9,650 nucleotides of DNA from DATLYF01 sp035575095 (GTDB taxonomy: Bacteria > Pseudomonadota > Gammaproteobacteria > Competibacterales > Competibacteraceae), in the NCBI GenBank assembly GCA_035575095.1, contig DATLYF010000028.1, forward strand, positions 1 through 9,650, written 5' to 3'. The notes under the pieces are model-generated. The model was not told the DNA's origin and ran no database searches. It saw only the letters and a program-made list of their open reading frames with translations. Of this stretch, positions 1-6,686 are shown piece after piece. Both the position numbers and the translations under genes were made by a program. The stretch's first letter is position 1, and each line of letters begins with the position of its first letter.

Positions 1-1038
1 GATCGCGTCGCGGTAGCGGTGCTGCCGCCCGGCCAGATCCTCGATGAGATAGCCGCCATCGGTGCACGGCTCCAGCAGCCGCGGTGTCAGCGGCACCTTG
101 CCGTGGCCGCCGGGGATCTCGAGGATGTAGGTGGGCTGGCACAGTCCCGAAGTGGTGCGGCGCAGCTCGCGCAGCAGCCGCAGGCCCTGCTGCGGGTCGA
201 GGCGGAAATGGCTGGTGCCCGGCGCGAGATCCGGATGGTGCAGGTAGTAGGGCTTGATGCGATTGGCGACGAAGGCGCGCATCAACGCGGTCAGCGTTGG
301 CAGGTCATCGTTCACGCCCTTGAGTAGCACCGACTGGCTGAGCAGCACGATGCCGGCTTCGACCAGCCGAGCGCAGGCGGCACGGGCGGCCTCGGTGAGC
401 TCGCGTGGGTGGTTGCAATGCAGCAGCAGATAGACCGGCTTGGAACCTTTGAGCGCTGCCACCAGCTCCGCCGTGATGCGCTCGGGCGCCACCACCGGCA
501 CCCGGCTGTGGATGCGGATCACGCCTACGTGTTCGATGGCTGCAAGCTGCGCCACCACTGCCCCCAGCCGGCGCGGCGACAGCACCAGCGGATCGCCGCC
601 GGTGAGGATCACCTCCCAGATGGCCGGGGTGCGGGCGATGTATGCGAGCGCCGCCTCCAGTTCCTGCGCGCTCAGCCCCTGGCCGCTGTCGGGGCCGATC
701 AGCTCACGGCGGAAGCAGAAGCGGCAGTACACCGGGCAGATCTCGGTGAGCTTGAGCAACACCCGGTCGGCATACCGGTGCACGATGCCCTTGACCGGGC
801 TGTGCGCCTCATCACCGATGGGATCGGCCAGCTCTTCGGGCCGGCGTTGCAACTCGCGGACATCGGGCAGGAACTGGCGGGCGATGGGGTCGGCCGGGTC
901 CTGGCGGTCGATCAGCGCGGCCATGGCCGGGCTGAGCGCCACGGCGTAGCGCTCCGCCACCTGGCGCAGATCCGGATCTTGCGCGTCGCGGATCAGGCCG
1001 GCGCTCGCAAGCTGTTCGAGGGTATGCAGCGTGGACAT
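1..1038 (-). CDS. KamA-family radical SAM aminomutase (lysine 2,3-aminomutase-like), C-terminus cut by window edge
   Basis: The minus-strand frame opens with ATG at 1038 and runs 346 codons to base 1 with no stop; only the last few residues should be missing. It carries the radical SAM cluster CPVYCRFCFRR (Cys101, Cys105, Cys108), GGDP at 147-150 for SAM binding, and PGGHGKVP at 309-316 with Lys314 as the likely PLP lysine. Known family members use a 4Fe-4S cluster, SAM and PLP to move the alpha-amino group of lysine to the beta carbon. Two roles are possible: free L-beta-lysine synthesis, or lysine modification for EF-P (EpmB type). The sequence around the cluster looks less like E. coli EpmB than like the KamA-like branch, but without alignment I cannot assign the substrate. 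No efp or epmA gene is in view. An acetyltransferase gene lies 64 bp upstream on the same strand. The Shine-Dalgarno is weak. Family is confident, substrate is not. Confidence 0.9.
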   Translation of the reverse strand, partial: MSTLHTLEQLASAGLIRDAQDPDLRQVAERYAVALSPAMAALIDRQDPADPIARQFLPDVRELQRRPEELADPIGDEAHSPVKGIVHRYADRVLLKLTEICPVYCRFCFRRELIGPDSGQGLSAQELEAALAYIARTPAIWEVILTGGDPLVLSPRRLGAVVAQLAAIEHVGVIRIHSRVPVVAPERITAELVAALKGSKPVYLLLHCNHPRELTEAARAACARLVEAGIVLLSQSVLLKGVNDDLPTLTALMRAFVANRIKPYYLHHPDLAPGTSHFRLDPQQGLRLLRELRRTTSGLCQPTYILEIPGGHGKVPLTPRLLEPCTDGGYLIEDLAGRQHRYRDAI

Positions 1039-1064
1039 GGTGGTTTCGGCTGTAAAAACAATGC

Positions 1065-1093
1065 ATTAAAAACCGATTGCGGCACTAGGGCAA
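1065..1093 (-). promoter_or_regulatory. Candidate sigma-70 promoter for the KamA-family gene
   Basis: On the minus strand TTGCCC (1093-1088) is separated by exactly 17 bases from TTTAAT (1070-1065), one mismatch from the TATAAT consensus. It lies in the only AT-rich patch between the acetyltransferase stop and the aminomutase ATG and would give a leader of about 20 bases. It implies that the aminomutase can be transcribed independently of the genes upstream. This is pattern matching only. Confidence 0.4.
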
Positions 1094-1102
1094 GCACTGC
1101 GC

Positions 1103-1831
1103 TCAGGCGCTGCGATACCAATAGCGGTAAGCGTGGCGGAAGCCGAGTCGCCGGTACAGGGCCAGCGCCGCGGCATTGTCCTCGAGCACTTGCAGATAGG
1201 CGAGCCGCGCCCCCTGCCCCGCGCCCCAGGCCAGCAGCCCGGCGAGCAGGCGCGCCCCCAAGCCCTGGCCGCGGCGCGCGGCGACGATGGCGAGATCGAA
1301 CAGACCCAGATAGGCGCCGTCCAGCACGGCCAGGGCGCAGCCCGCCGGCTCCCCTCCCAGGCGCAGGCTCACCAGACGGCGGCGGGCGGTGATGCGGCTG
1401 AGGATGGCGGCGTGCACCGCCTGTCCCTGCAGTGGCTTGCCGGTGGCGCGCGCATATAGCACCAGCCAGTCGGCGAGTTCCTCATCGTGCAGTGCCACGC
1501 CTTCGGTGGCGGCGGGCGGATGATCCAGCGCCAGGGTCATCACTGCGGTGGGATCGAGCAGGCGGTAGCCGCGCGCCGCCAGCCGCTGATCCAGCTCCTC
1601 CGGAGCCAGCCCCTCCACCAGGCGGAACAGGCAGCGCAGCCCGGCCGCGCGGTAGCGCGCCTCGCAGTGGTCGATGGCAGGTTCCAGGGCAGCGGGATGG
1701 GGTGGCAGCGGCGTCACCGCGTTGACGCGCTTGCTATAGCCTTCGGCGAAGCGCAGTCGCCAGCCGTCCAGGTGCTCCTCGCGCAGCGCCGGCCAGGCGG
1801 TCAGCGCAATCCGTTCCAGGGTTGCAGTCAC
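1103..1831 (-). CDS. GNAT-family N-acetyltransferase
   Basis: This 242-residue protein has the GNAT acetyl-CoA loop RRGQGLGARL (186-195) on the expected strand-loop-helix, followed by the C-terminal GNAT signature N219...A...LYRRLGF (225-231). The first half contains GWRLRFAEGYSKRVNAVTPL (23-42), a pattern I associate with a GNAT subfamily having an extra N-terminal domain. The acceptor substrate cannot be predicted. The start is GTG at 1831; its GTG overlaps the TGA of the exported-protein gene upstream as GTGA (1828-1831), so translation is probably coupled. The KamA-family gene follows 64 bp downstream. Beta-lysine acetyltransferase AblB is the known partner of some lysine 2,3-aminomutases, but this protein does not obviously resemble AblB, so a functional link is only a possibility. 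Confidence 0.85.
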   Translation of the reverse strand: MTATLERIALTAWPALREEHLDGWRLRFAEGYSKRVNAVTPLPPHPAALEPAIDHCEARYRAAGLRCLFRLVEGLAPEELDQRLAARGYRLLDPTAVMTLALDHPPAATEGVALHDEELADWLVLYARATGKPLQGQAVHAAILSRITARRRLVSLRLGGEPAGCALAVLDGAYLGLFDLAIVAARRGQGLGARLLAGLLAWGAGQGARLAYLQVLEDNAAALALYRRLGFRHAYRYWYRSA

Positions 1832-2442
1832 GGCTGGCCCAGGGTGGGCAGGCCGGGCAGCGCCCCCAGGGCGGGAATCTGCAGGCGCTGATAGCCAGGC
1901 GGCACCTGGAACAGGGCAGGATCCTGGGGCGCGCGCTGTACCTGGGTCATCTCCATGCGTACCGGCTGGCCGTTGGGATTGGTACCCTCGGCCTTGAGTA
2001 GGATACCGTCGCCGGTCACGCAGGCGCTGCCGGAAACCTTAGGACCGCCGGGCAGGCCGCGCAAGCGATACACGGTGCAGGGCTCGCCGGCCACCCGCGC
2101 CTGGCCGACGGGTTCGGCGTCGATGGCGTCGTAGCGCGGCATGCCGATGGGCGCCTGGCCCATGGGGGGGATGTCCAGGGCTACCGGCAGGCCCTGGAAG
2201 CGGGTGAGCACGGTGGCGCTGTCCTGGTGCAGGTCGACCAGCACGGTGAGCGGCTGCCCCTGCACGTTGCCCTCCAGACGCAGCAGGCCGAGCTGGTGGC
2301 GCACCGCGACCGGCCCCTGGGCACCGCTGACCCGGGCGCTGCCGGCGTAGTCGACGCTGGGCTTGGGCAGCGGCTGGGCCTGGGCCGAGCCCAGCGCCGC
2401 ACCCAGCAGCACGGCGATGCTCAGACTGCAACGGGGATTCAT
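1828..2442 (-). CDS. Exported protein of unknown function, DUF4412-like
   Basis: The ATG at 2442 is chosen over the in-frame upstream codon at 2472 because it follows a good Shine-Dalgarno and begins a textbook signal peptide: a short basic N-terminus, a hydrophobic core at about 6-20 and an AQA cleavage motif at 20-22, then QPLPKP. The mature protein of about 182 residues is rich in beta-strand patterns, with a cysteine pair (GEPCTVYRL and GSACVTGDG) that could form a disulfide in the periplasm. The layout, with an early Y-x-G-S-A-R-V-S-G strand and a late C-x-T-G-D-G strand, recalls DUF4412 proteins, but that assignment is from memory and soft. No catalytic motif is apparent. Its TGA overlaps the GTG of the acetyltransferase, so the two are co-translated. 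Confidence 0.75.
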   Translation of the reverse strand: MNPRCSLSIAVLLGAALGSAQAQPLPKPSVDYAGSARVSGAQGPVAVRHQLGLLRLEGNVQGQPLTVLVDLHQDSATVLTRFQGLPVALDIPPMGQAPIGMPRYDAIDAEPVGQARVAGEPCTVYRLRGLPGGPKVSGSACVTGDGILLKAEGTNPNGQPVRMEMTQVQRAPQDPALFQVPPGYQRLQIPALGALPGLPTLGQP

Positions 2443-2450
2443 GGTGGCAT

Positions 2451-2456
2451 TCCTCT
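2451..2456 (-). promoter_or_regulatory. Shine-Dalgarno that fixes the start of the exported protein
   Basis: AGAGGA on the minus strand sits eight bases before the ATG at 2442. It supports that codon rather than the in-frame start ten codons further upstream. Confidence 0.6.
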
Positions 2457-2474
2457 TCGCCGACGATGGCACAG

Positions 2475-2480
2475 CTTATA
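2475..2480 (-). promoter_or_regulatory. Possible -10 element upstream of the exported-protein/acetyltransferase pair
   Basis: TATAAG on the minus strand lies 32 bases before the ATG at 2442. No convincing -35 box is found 16-18 bases upstream, so the call is weak. It partly overlaps the left arm of the inverted repeat at 2479-2526. Confidence 0.25.
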
Positions 2481-2526
2481 CCGAGTTTCGCTGAATCGCC
2501 GCTGTACCGGCATTCTCTACTCGGTA
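2479..2526. repeat. Inverted repeat TACCGAGT...ACTCGGTA with an internal competing arm
   Basis: TACCGAGT (2479-2486) and ACTCGGTA (2519-2526) are perfect 8-bp inverted arms 32 bases apart. A third element, GTACCG (2504-2509), is the exact complement of CGGTAC (2522-2527), so the right arm could pair with either of two partners. It lies just upstream of the exported-protein gene and overlaps the candidate -10 element. It could be an operator pair or chance. Confidence 0.4.
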
Positions 2527-2584
2527 CGGGACGGGAGTGTTCGCCTCCGTTCTCGCGGCGCTCATCTATCCCTGACTCGCTTGC

Positions 2585-2632
2585 GGCCACGGCGCCGGGT
2601 TGCGGCTCCTGCCTCCACCCGACGCCGTGGCC
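2585..2632. repeat. Strong GC-rich hairpin between the lipoprotein and exported-protein genes
   Basis: Two 16-base arms, 2585-2600 and 2617-2632, are complementary at 15 of 16 positions. The 16-base loop holds a further 3-bp stem (2604-2606 with 2611-2613). It lies about 50 bp downstream of the lipoprotein stop codon. There is no T-run after it on either strand, so it is not a standard intrinsic terminator. It could protect the 3' end of the lipoprotein transcript, act as a weak or Rho-assisted terminator, or be a REP-like unit. Confidence 0.7.
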
Positions 2633-2683
2633 ACTACGCCGAACGCTCCCACCTCGTACCTAAACTGCCGTGCAACGTTAGTA

Positions 2684-3235
2684 TCAGCACAGATCGTAGG
2701 ACAGCCAGCCGACGGTCTGGCCGGCGCTGTCCTTGACCGGCTCGTGCTCGTAGCATTCGCCGCTCGGCCGCCCCTGCTCCGGGCCGGTGCTGAACACCGG
2801 TTCGCGCTTCGGATCGTAGTTCTCCGTACGCCTGAGCGGCTCAAACAGGTCCACCGCAGCGCCGCTCAAGGGCGCCACGCACGCCCAGCGCTGGCCGTCG
2901 GCGCCGCGGGTCCAGGCCCCGGCCATACCCTTGTTCGTGGGCCAGGCCTTGAGCACTACCGCCGGTTGCGCCGGGGTGCGCGCCATGCAGCTCTTGAGCA
3001 CTGGCAGCAGGTCGGACAGAGAGCGACTCCAGTCGGCCTCACCGGCGAGCAGCGAGGGCGGCGGCGGGGCCGGCGGTTTGGTGTCGGGTTGGCTGGTTAC
3101 GGCAATACGGGTCGGCAGCACGGTGCCGGCGACGATGTCCGGATCGGGGTTGGCGCTGGTGGCGGGCGGATTGCTGTCGCTGGCGCAGGCAGCCAGCGCG
3201 AGAAGCAGCGGGGAAAGCGGCAGGATGGATTTCAT
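2684..3235 (-). CDS. Small lipoprotein of unknown function
   Basis: The ATG at 3235 begins MKSILPLSPL and leads to the lipobox LAAC, with Cys17 as the predicted lipidation site. The long upstream extension of the frame overlaps trmL antisense or out of frame and is rejected. Residues 18-63 form a Pro/Ala/Ser-rich linker (PPAPPPP near 54-60), and a compact C-terminal domain of about 120 residues follows. Four cysteines remain besides the lipidated one (Cys83, Cys119, Cys161, Cys183), the last being the final residue, consistent with two disulfides in the periplasm. Residue 18 is Ala rather than Asp, so outer-membrane sorting is expected by the Lol +2 rule. No family is recognised. It lies 73 bp downstream of trmL, and only a weak Shine-Dalgarno (GAG) is visible. 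Confidence 0.75.
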   Translation of the reverse strand: MKSILPLSPLLLALAACASDSNPPATSANPDPDIVAGTVLPTRIAVTSQPDTKPPAPPPPSLLAGEADWSRSLSDLLPVLKSCMARTPAQPAVVLKAWPTNKGMAGAWTRGADGQRWACVAPLSGAAVDLFEPLRRTENYDPKREPVFSTGPEQGRPSGECYEHEPVKDSAGQTVGWLSYDLC

Positions 3236-3308
3236 TTCGCTCGGTGACTCGTTCTGGGAAACATGGCGGCGTGGACCGCGGGGCGGGGGCGGCGGTTCCA
3301 CGGATGGC

Positions 3309-3782
3309 TCATTCTGCCGGGGCGGCGCCGACGAAACCAAGCTGCCGCCAGGCCTCGTACACCGCCACCGCCACGGCATTGGAGAGATTGAGGCTGCGCA
3401 CCTGGGGGCGCATGGGGATGCGCAGCCGGCGTTCTGCGGGAATATCGGCCAGCACCTGCGCTGGCAGGCCGCAGGTTTCGGGGCCGAACAGCAGCGCATC
3501 GCCGGCGCGGTACTCGACGTCGTGGTAATGGCGCCGCGCCCGGGTAGTGAAGGCGAACAGCCGCGGCCGGCCCAGCGCCGTCAGGCAACTCTCCAGGTCG
3601 GCATAGTCACGCACCTGTGCCCACTCGTGATAGTCCAGCCCGGCGCGCCTGAGCTTGCTGTCGCTGAGCTCGAACCCGAGCGGACGGATCAGGTGCAGCC
3701 CGGCGCCGGTGTTGGCGCACAGGCGAATGACGTTGCCGGTGTTGGGCGGGATCTCCGGCTGATAGAGGATGACGTGGAGCAT
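3309..3782 (-). CDS. trmL: tRNA (cytidine(34)-2'-O)-methyltransferase TrmL
   Basis: This 157-residue SPOUT methyltransferase has the same length as E. coli TrmL (YibK). The three family motifs are present: NTGNVIR (14-20), LLFGPETCGLP (97-107) and IPMRPQVRSLNLSNAVAV (122-139), the last forming the trefoil knot that binds SAM. Known TrmL dimers methylate the 2'-O of the wobble nucleotide in tRNA-Leu isoacceptors. The start at 3782 is unambiguous because MLHVILYQPEIPPNTGN is the conserved N-terminus. The gene begins three bases after the TAA of the PerM-like gene, so the two are almost certainly co-transcribed. Confidence 0.96.
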   Translation of the reverse strand: MLHVILYQPEIPPNTGNVIRLCANTGAGLHLIRPLGFELSDSKLRRAGLDYHEWAQVRDYADLESCLTALGRPRLFAFTTRARRHYHDVEYRAGDALLFGPETCGLPAQVLADIPAERRLRIPMRPQVRSLNLSNAVAVAVYEAWRQLGFVGAAPAE

Positions 3783-3785
3783 GGC

Positions 3786-4868
3786 TTATGCAGAGGGGCC
3801 GGCCGCCGGTGGCTCCTCGCCGGCAGCGCTCCACTCCTTGAGCAGGGTATAGAACATCGCCAGCAGGGTGGCGCCGACGAACAGGCCGATCAGGCCCATG
3901 GTGATCAGGCCGCCAAGCACGCCCAGCAGCACCACTGGCAGCGGCAGGCGGGTGCCGCGGCTGATCAGCACCGGGCGGATCAGGTTATCGACGTTGCCCA
4001 CCACCAGCACGCTCCACGCCAGCAGGAACACCCCCTGCCAGGTGGCGCCGCTCATCAGCAGCCAGCCCGCTGCCGGCAGCAGCACCAGCATGTACAGCCC
4101 GATCGGGATGAGCGCCAGCAGGCCGGCGGCCATGCCCAGGAACAGCCAGCCGGGCACGCCGGCAATGGCCAGGCCGATCAGCGCCAGCAGCCCCTGGGCC
4201 GCAGCGGCGCCGAGCACGCCGTAGACCACCGCGCGCATGGCGGTGCCGGCCACCGCCAGCAGCCGCCGTCCGCGCATCCCGCCGAGGCGGTCGACGATGC
4301 GCACCAGCCGCTGCGCCACCGGACGGCCGTCGCGGTAGAGGAAGAACAGCACGAATAGGCTGAGCAGGAGCTGCAACACGGCCTGACCGAGATTGGCGCC
4401 GACGGCCAGCAGCCAGTCGGCGAGCTGCTTGAGATAGGGCAGCGCGCCCTGCGCCAGGGTCGAGAGGTCCTGCGAGTACAGGTTCCACATCCGCGCCAGG
4501 TCCTCCCCCACCCAGGGCAGGCTACTCAGCCAGGCCGGCGCCGGCGGCGGCCCCTCCTGTAGCACCTGGCGCACCGCCTCCAGCAGGCGCGGCACCTGCT
4601 CGGCCAGTTGCACGCCGACGAAGCCGAGCGGCACCAGGAAGATCAGGGCGAAGCTCAGGGTGAGCAGCGCCGCCGCCAGGGTGCCGCGTCCCTGCAGCCA
4701 GCTCTCCAGGCGGGTGAACAGCGGCCAGGTGGAGATGGCAAAGATCAGCGCCCAGATCAGCGCCGGCAGAAAGGGGCTGAGCACCATCAGACTGCCCAAG
4801 GTGAGCAGGACCAGCGCGGCGATGGTGACGAGCTGTTCGATGTGAATAGGCGATTGGCGGACGTCCAT
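3786..4868 (-). CDS. AI-2E family (PerM/YdiK-like) membrane protein
   Basis: The protein is 360 residues from ATG 4868. Hydrophobic segments lie at about 15-31, 33-50, 63-89, 156-178, 208-238, 240-270, 275-292 and 308-343, the 2-3 + 5 pattern of AI-2E/PerM proteins, with the large non-membrane stretch at about 90-150. The conserved DNLIRP (294-299), preceding the last hydrophobic helices, is the family hallmark. Members have been proposed as AI-2 exporters, Na+/H+ antiporters or general permeases, so the substrate is left open. A TTG at 4892 could add eight residues, but it has no Shine-Dalgarno and ATG 4868 is preferred. trmL follows after three bases. Confidence 0.9.
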   Translation of the reverse strand: MDVRQSPIHIEQLVTIAALVLLTLGSLMVLSPFLPALIWALIFAISTWPLFTRLESWLQGRGTLAAALLTLSFALIFLVPLGFVGVQLAEQVPRLLEAVRQVLQEGPPPAPAWLSSLPWVGEDLARMWNLYSQDLSTLAQGALPYLKQLADWLLAVGANLGQAVLQLLLSLFVLFFLYRDGRPVAQRLVRIVDRLGGMRGRRLLAVAGTAMRAVVYGVLGAAAAQGLLALIGLAIAGVPGWLFLGMAAGLLALIPIGLYMLVLLPAAGWLLMSGATWQGVFLLAWSVLVVGNVDNLIRPVLISRGTRLPLPVVLLGVLGGLITMGLIGLFVGATLLAMFYTLLKEWSAAGEEPPAAGPSA

Positions 4869-4931
4869 GGGAGTTGCGTGGCGGTACGGCAATAGGAGCT
4901 AGAGGCGGCGATGCGCCACTATCCGGGGAGC

Positions 4932-4940
4932 ATCTTAGCA
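4932..4940 (-). promoter_or_regulatory. Candidate extended -10 promoter for the PerM-like/trmL operon
   Basis: TGCTAAGAT on the minus strand matches an extended -10 (TGn followed by a TATAAT-like hexamer with two mismatches). It lies 63 bases upstream of ATG 4868 in the 154-bp gap after the oxygenase gene. No good -35 is seen, as is common for extended -10 promoters. No intrinsic terminator was found in this gap. Confidence 0.35.
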
Positions 4941-5022
4941 TGGGGCCGTAAGCGCCCGATCGAGTCTTGCAGGGCGCGCTACAGCACTCCGAAGCCGGGG
5001 GTGGCTGACGAGAGCCGTACGT

Positions 5023-5667
5023 CTACCACAGCGGTTTGCTGAGATTCTCGGTAAAGGCGGAGAACATGAGGTTGAAGCTGAGGCTGACCCGCTCCTCCGC
5101 GCTCATGTTGGCATCGACCGAATGTTGCAGGTAGGACGGGAACAGTAGTAGCGTGCCGTTCTGCACGCGCACCACGACCTGGTCGGTGTTCTCGGCGGTC
5201 AGTGCCGTCACCGGGGGCCGGATGATGCCGGTCTGGACCCGCGGGTCATGAAAATTGATGGTGTCCGCACCCGGCTGCGTGCGCAGGTAATAGACGCCGC
5301 TCAGGAAATTGTTGGGATGGCTGTGCATGCGGTGGGCGGCGCCGGGAGCGAGCACATTGGCCCAGCAGGCGGTGATCTCGATGGCGTCGTAACCGATGCG
5401 CAGCGATTTCAGCGCACCCCGTGCCGCCTTGTGGATACAGGACACCAGATCGCGCAGTTCTTCGCGTTCATGCAGGGTTTGCACCGATTGCCAGCCCTGA
5501 CCGGGGGCGAGCGCCGGCTCATTGCGCCGCATGCCGGCGAGCAGCACGAGAATCTTCGCCTCTATGGCAGCGCGCAGCTCCGCCTGAAGCTGAATCTTCC
5601 AGAGCAGCGTCGGGAACATCGGAATGACGTCCGATGCCTCGATCCAGCGATCGCGTTCTTGGGGCAT
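5023..5667 (-). CDS. Putative 2OG-Fe(II) oxygenase (TIGR02466-like)
   Basis: This 214-residue protein has the pattern of the small oxygenase family TIGR02466. HSHPNNFLSGVYYL (115-128) is followed by a strand with NFHDPR (138-143), LLLFPSYLQHSV (173-184) and EERVSLSFN (191-199). Candidate metal ligands are His115 or His117 and His182; Arg193 is placed to bind the 2-oxoglutarate carboxylate. The ligand choice comes from motif spacing, not a structure. Members are predicted non-heme iron hydroxylases with unknown substrates. No signal peptide is present, so it should be cytoplasmic. The start at 5667 follows a strong Shine-Dalgarno. The gene lies 80 bp downstream of the cupin gene on the same strand and might be the last gene of that cluster, although its base composition is closer to the chromosomal block. 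Confidence 0.8.
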   Translation of the reverse strand: MPQERDRWIEASDVIPMFPTLLWKIQLQAELRAAIEAKILVLLAGMRRNEPALAPGQGWQSVQTLHEREELRDLVSCIHKAARGALKSLRIGYDAIEITACWANVLAPGAAHRMHSHPNNFLSGVYYLRTQPGADTINFHDPRVQTGIIRPPVTALTAENTDQVVVRVQNGTLLLFPSYLQHSVDANMSAEERVSLSFNLMFSAFTENLSKPLW

Positions 5668-5670
5668 AGG

Positions 5671-5680
5671 TCACCCCCTC
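5671..5680 (-). promoter_or_regulatory. Shine-Dalgarno of the oxygenase gene
   Basis: GAGGGGGTGA on the minus strand ends three bases before ATG 5667, placing its purine core at a normal distance. It supports this start codon. Confidence 0.6.
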
Positions 5681-5747
5681 TTTTCCACCATCGGGAGGAT
5701 ACATCCTGTGCCGGGCGTGCGCAGCAACCTCTGTCGGCTGGTCGGGG

Positions 5748-6188
5748 CTATGGTTTGACAGGAATTGTCCCCGTTGGCCCTACACCGCTCTCCTGGTACG
5801 TGACATCTCCCTCCTTGGCCCACAAGAAATGCGAGACATTGGCAGGAGCCACGTACACACCACCCGCCGGGACGATCACAAGTTTTGACTCGTCAAACGC
5901 ATCGCCAAATCCGACGTAAAGCGTGCCGGAAAGGACGGTGGTATAGCGAGTGTCAGGATGCCTGTGAGATGGAATCTTTCCATCCTTGGCGAGCATCACG
6001 CGGAGTATGTAGGGACCGGCGTCCTTCTCGGCGCCGAGGACCCATGCACCCTTTAGCGCAGGATTGTCAGGCGGGCCGAACCACTGGAGGCTCTCGGGCA
6101 ATATTGGTTGAGGTGCTATGGGCTGTGCGGTGCTCTGGCTAGTAAGTAGCGCGGCGAACAGCGCAACTGCCATGGGAAAAGCTTTCAT
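5748..6188 (-). CDS. Exported single-domain cupin
   Basis: The 146-residue protein starts MKAFPMAVAL and carries a signal peptide cleaved near STAQP (19-23), so it should be periplasmic. The cupin core runs from about 47 to 134. Motif 1 is G70...H75-R-H77...G88, and motif 2 is VYVAPANVSHFLWA (111-124) with His120. His75, His77 and His120 form the expected metal triad. The usual motif-1 glutamate is missing: RYTT (81-84) occupies that position. This may be a subgroup trait or a change in metal chemistry. The function is unknown. The start is fixed by AGGAGT six bases upstream, and the ATG lies only four bases after the stop of the membrane-protein gene, so the two are translationally linked. 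Confidence 0.88.
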   Translation of the reverse strand: MKAFPMAVALFAALLTSQSTAQPIAPQPILPESLQWFGPPDNPALKGAWVLGAEKDAGPYILRVMLAKDGKIPSHRHPDTRYTTVLSGTLYVGFGDAFDESKLVIVPAGGVYVAPANVSHFLWAKEGDVTYQESGVGPTGTIPVKP

Positions 6189-6192
6189 TGAC

Positions 6193-6633
6193 TTACTCCT
6201 GAAATGGTGTTTCGTTTTGCTTTTTCAGCGCATTACGCTCCATAAAGTAAAACAAGACCATCAAACCGCCAAACAGTATCGGAAGCAGGTAAAACCCCCA
6301 CTGCCGGTAATCGAGACGCGGATCGATCTCACCGACGAGACTGGAATGGTTGAGATACACGACGAAGAGAGTTGAAACGATGCCCGTCATGAGAATCGAC
6401 CATTGAAATGCCGCATAAGGCGCAATGCGGTTGCGCCTCAGATACAGCATGAGACCGAAGATGTTTGGGATAAAAAAACAGAAGAAAGCGACGATCCCTG
6501 CTTCGGTATGCTCCGGCAACATGGTCAGTGCCGCCCCTAGCAGCCATACGGTGCTGCCAAGTTGAGAACCAAACCACCCGGCGGTGTTCCATTGGAAGCG
6601 CCCGGGTCCCAAACGGGATTGCGTTGTCACCAT
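6193..6633 (-). CDS. Four-helix inner-membrane protein of unknown function
   Basis: The ATG at 6633 is chosen because AGGAGGG lies seven bases upstream. The longer in-frame extension to 6942 overlaps the tautomerase gene in another frame and looks non-coding. The 146-residue product has four hydrophobic helices at about 21-39, 46-65, 76-96 and 112-131. A positively charged loop LRRNRI (65-70) lies between helices 2 and 3, and the C-terminal tail is charged (MERNALKKQN). A GWFGSQLGSTVWLLG stretch (19-33) contains small-residue packing motifs. I recognise no family. It lies between a tautomerase-fold protein and an exported cupin on the same strand. Confidence 0.8.
   Translation of the reverse strand: MVTTQSRLGPGRFQWNTAGWFGSQLGSTVWLLGAALTMLPEHTEAGIVAFFCFFIPNIFGLMLYLRRNRIAPYAAFQWSILMTGIVSTLFVVYLNHSSLVGEIDPRLDYRQWGFYLLPILFGGLMVLFYFMERNALKKQNETPFQE
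6195..6200 (-). promoter_or_regulatory. Shine-Dalgarno of the cupin gene, inside the upstream gene's end
   Basis: AGGAGT on the minus strand sits six bases before ATG 6188. Its last base is the first base of the TAA stop codon of the membrane-protein gene, which favours translation re-initiation. Confidence 0.65.
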
Positions 6634-6640
6634 CGATACG

Positions 6641-6647
6641 CCCTCCT
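6641..6647 (-). promoter_or_regulatory. Strong Shine-Dalgarno that decides the membrane-protein start
   Basis: AGGAGGG on the minus strand ends seven bases before ATG 6633. This near-ideal site sets the start 103 codons inside the longer open frame. Confidence 0.7.
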
Positions 6648-6686
6648 GACATTCACGTGGCGCCCCAATCGGCCAGTTGAGTGTGG

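Noticed and set aside
409..1392. 327-codon plus-strand open frame
   Set aside because: Antisense to the KamA-family gene, whose radical SAM and PLP motifs are unmistakable; the product is Arg/Pro/Ala-rich.
2585..2632. Intrinsic terminator
   Set aside because: The hairpin is strong, but no T-run follows on either strand.
2931..4358. 475-codon plus-strand open frame across the lipoprotein, trmL and PerM-like genes
   Set aside because: It lies antisense to three well-supported genes and its product is His/Gln/Ala-rich low-complexity sequence typical of the reverse of high-GC coding DNA.
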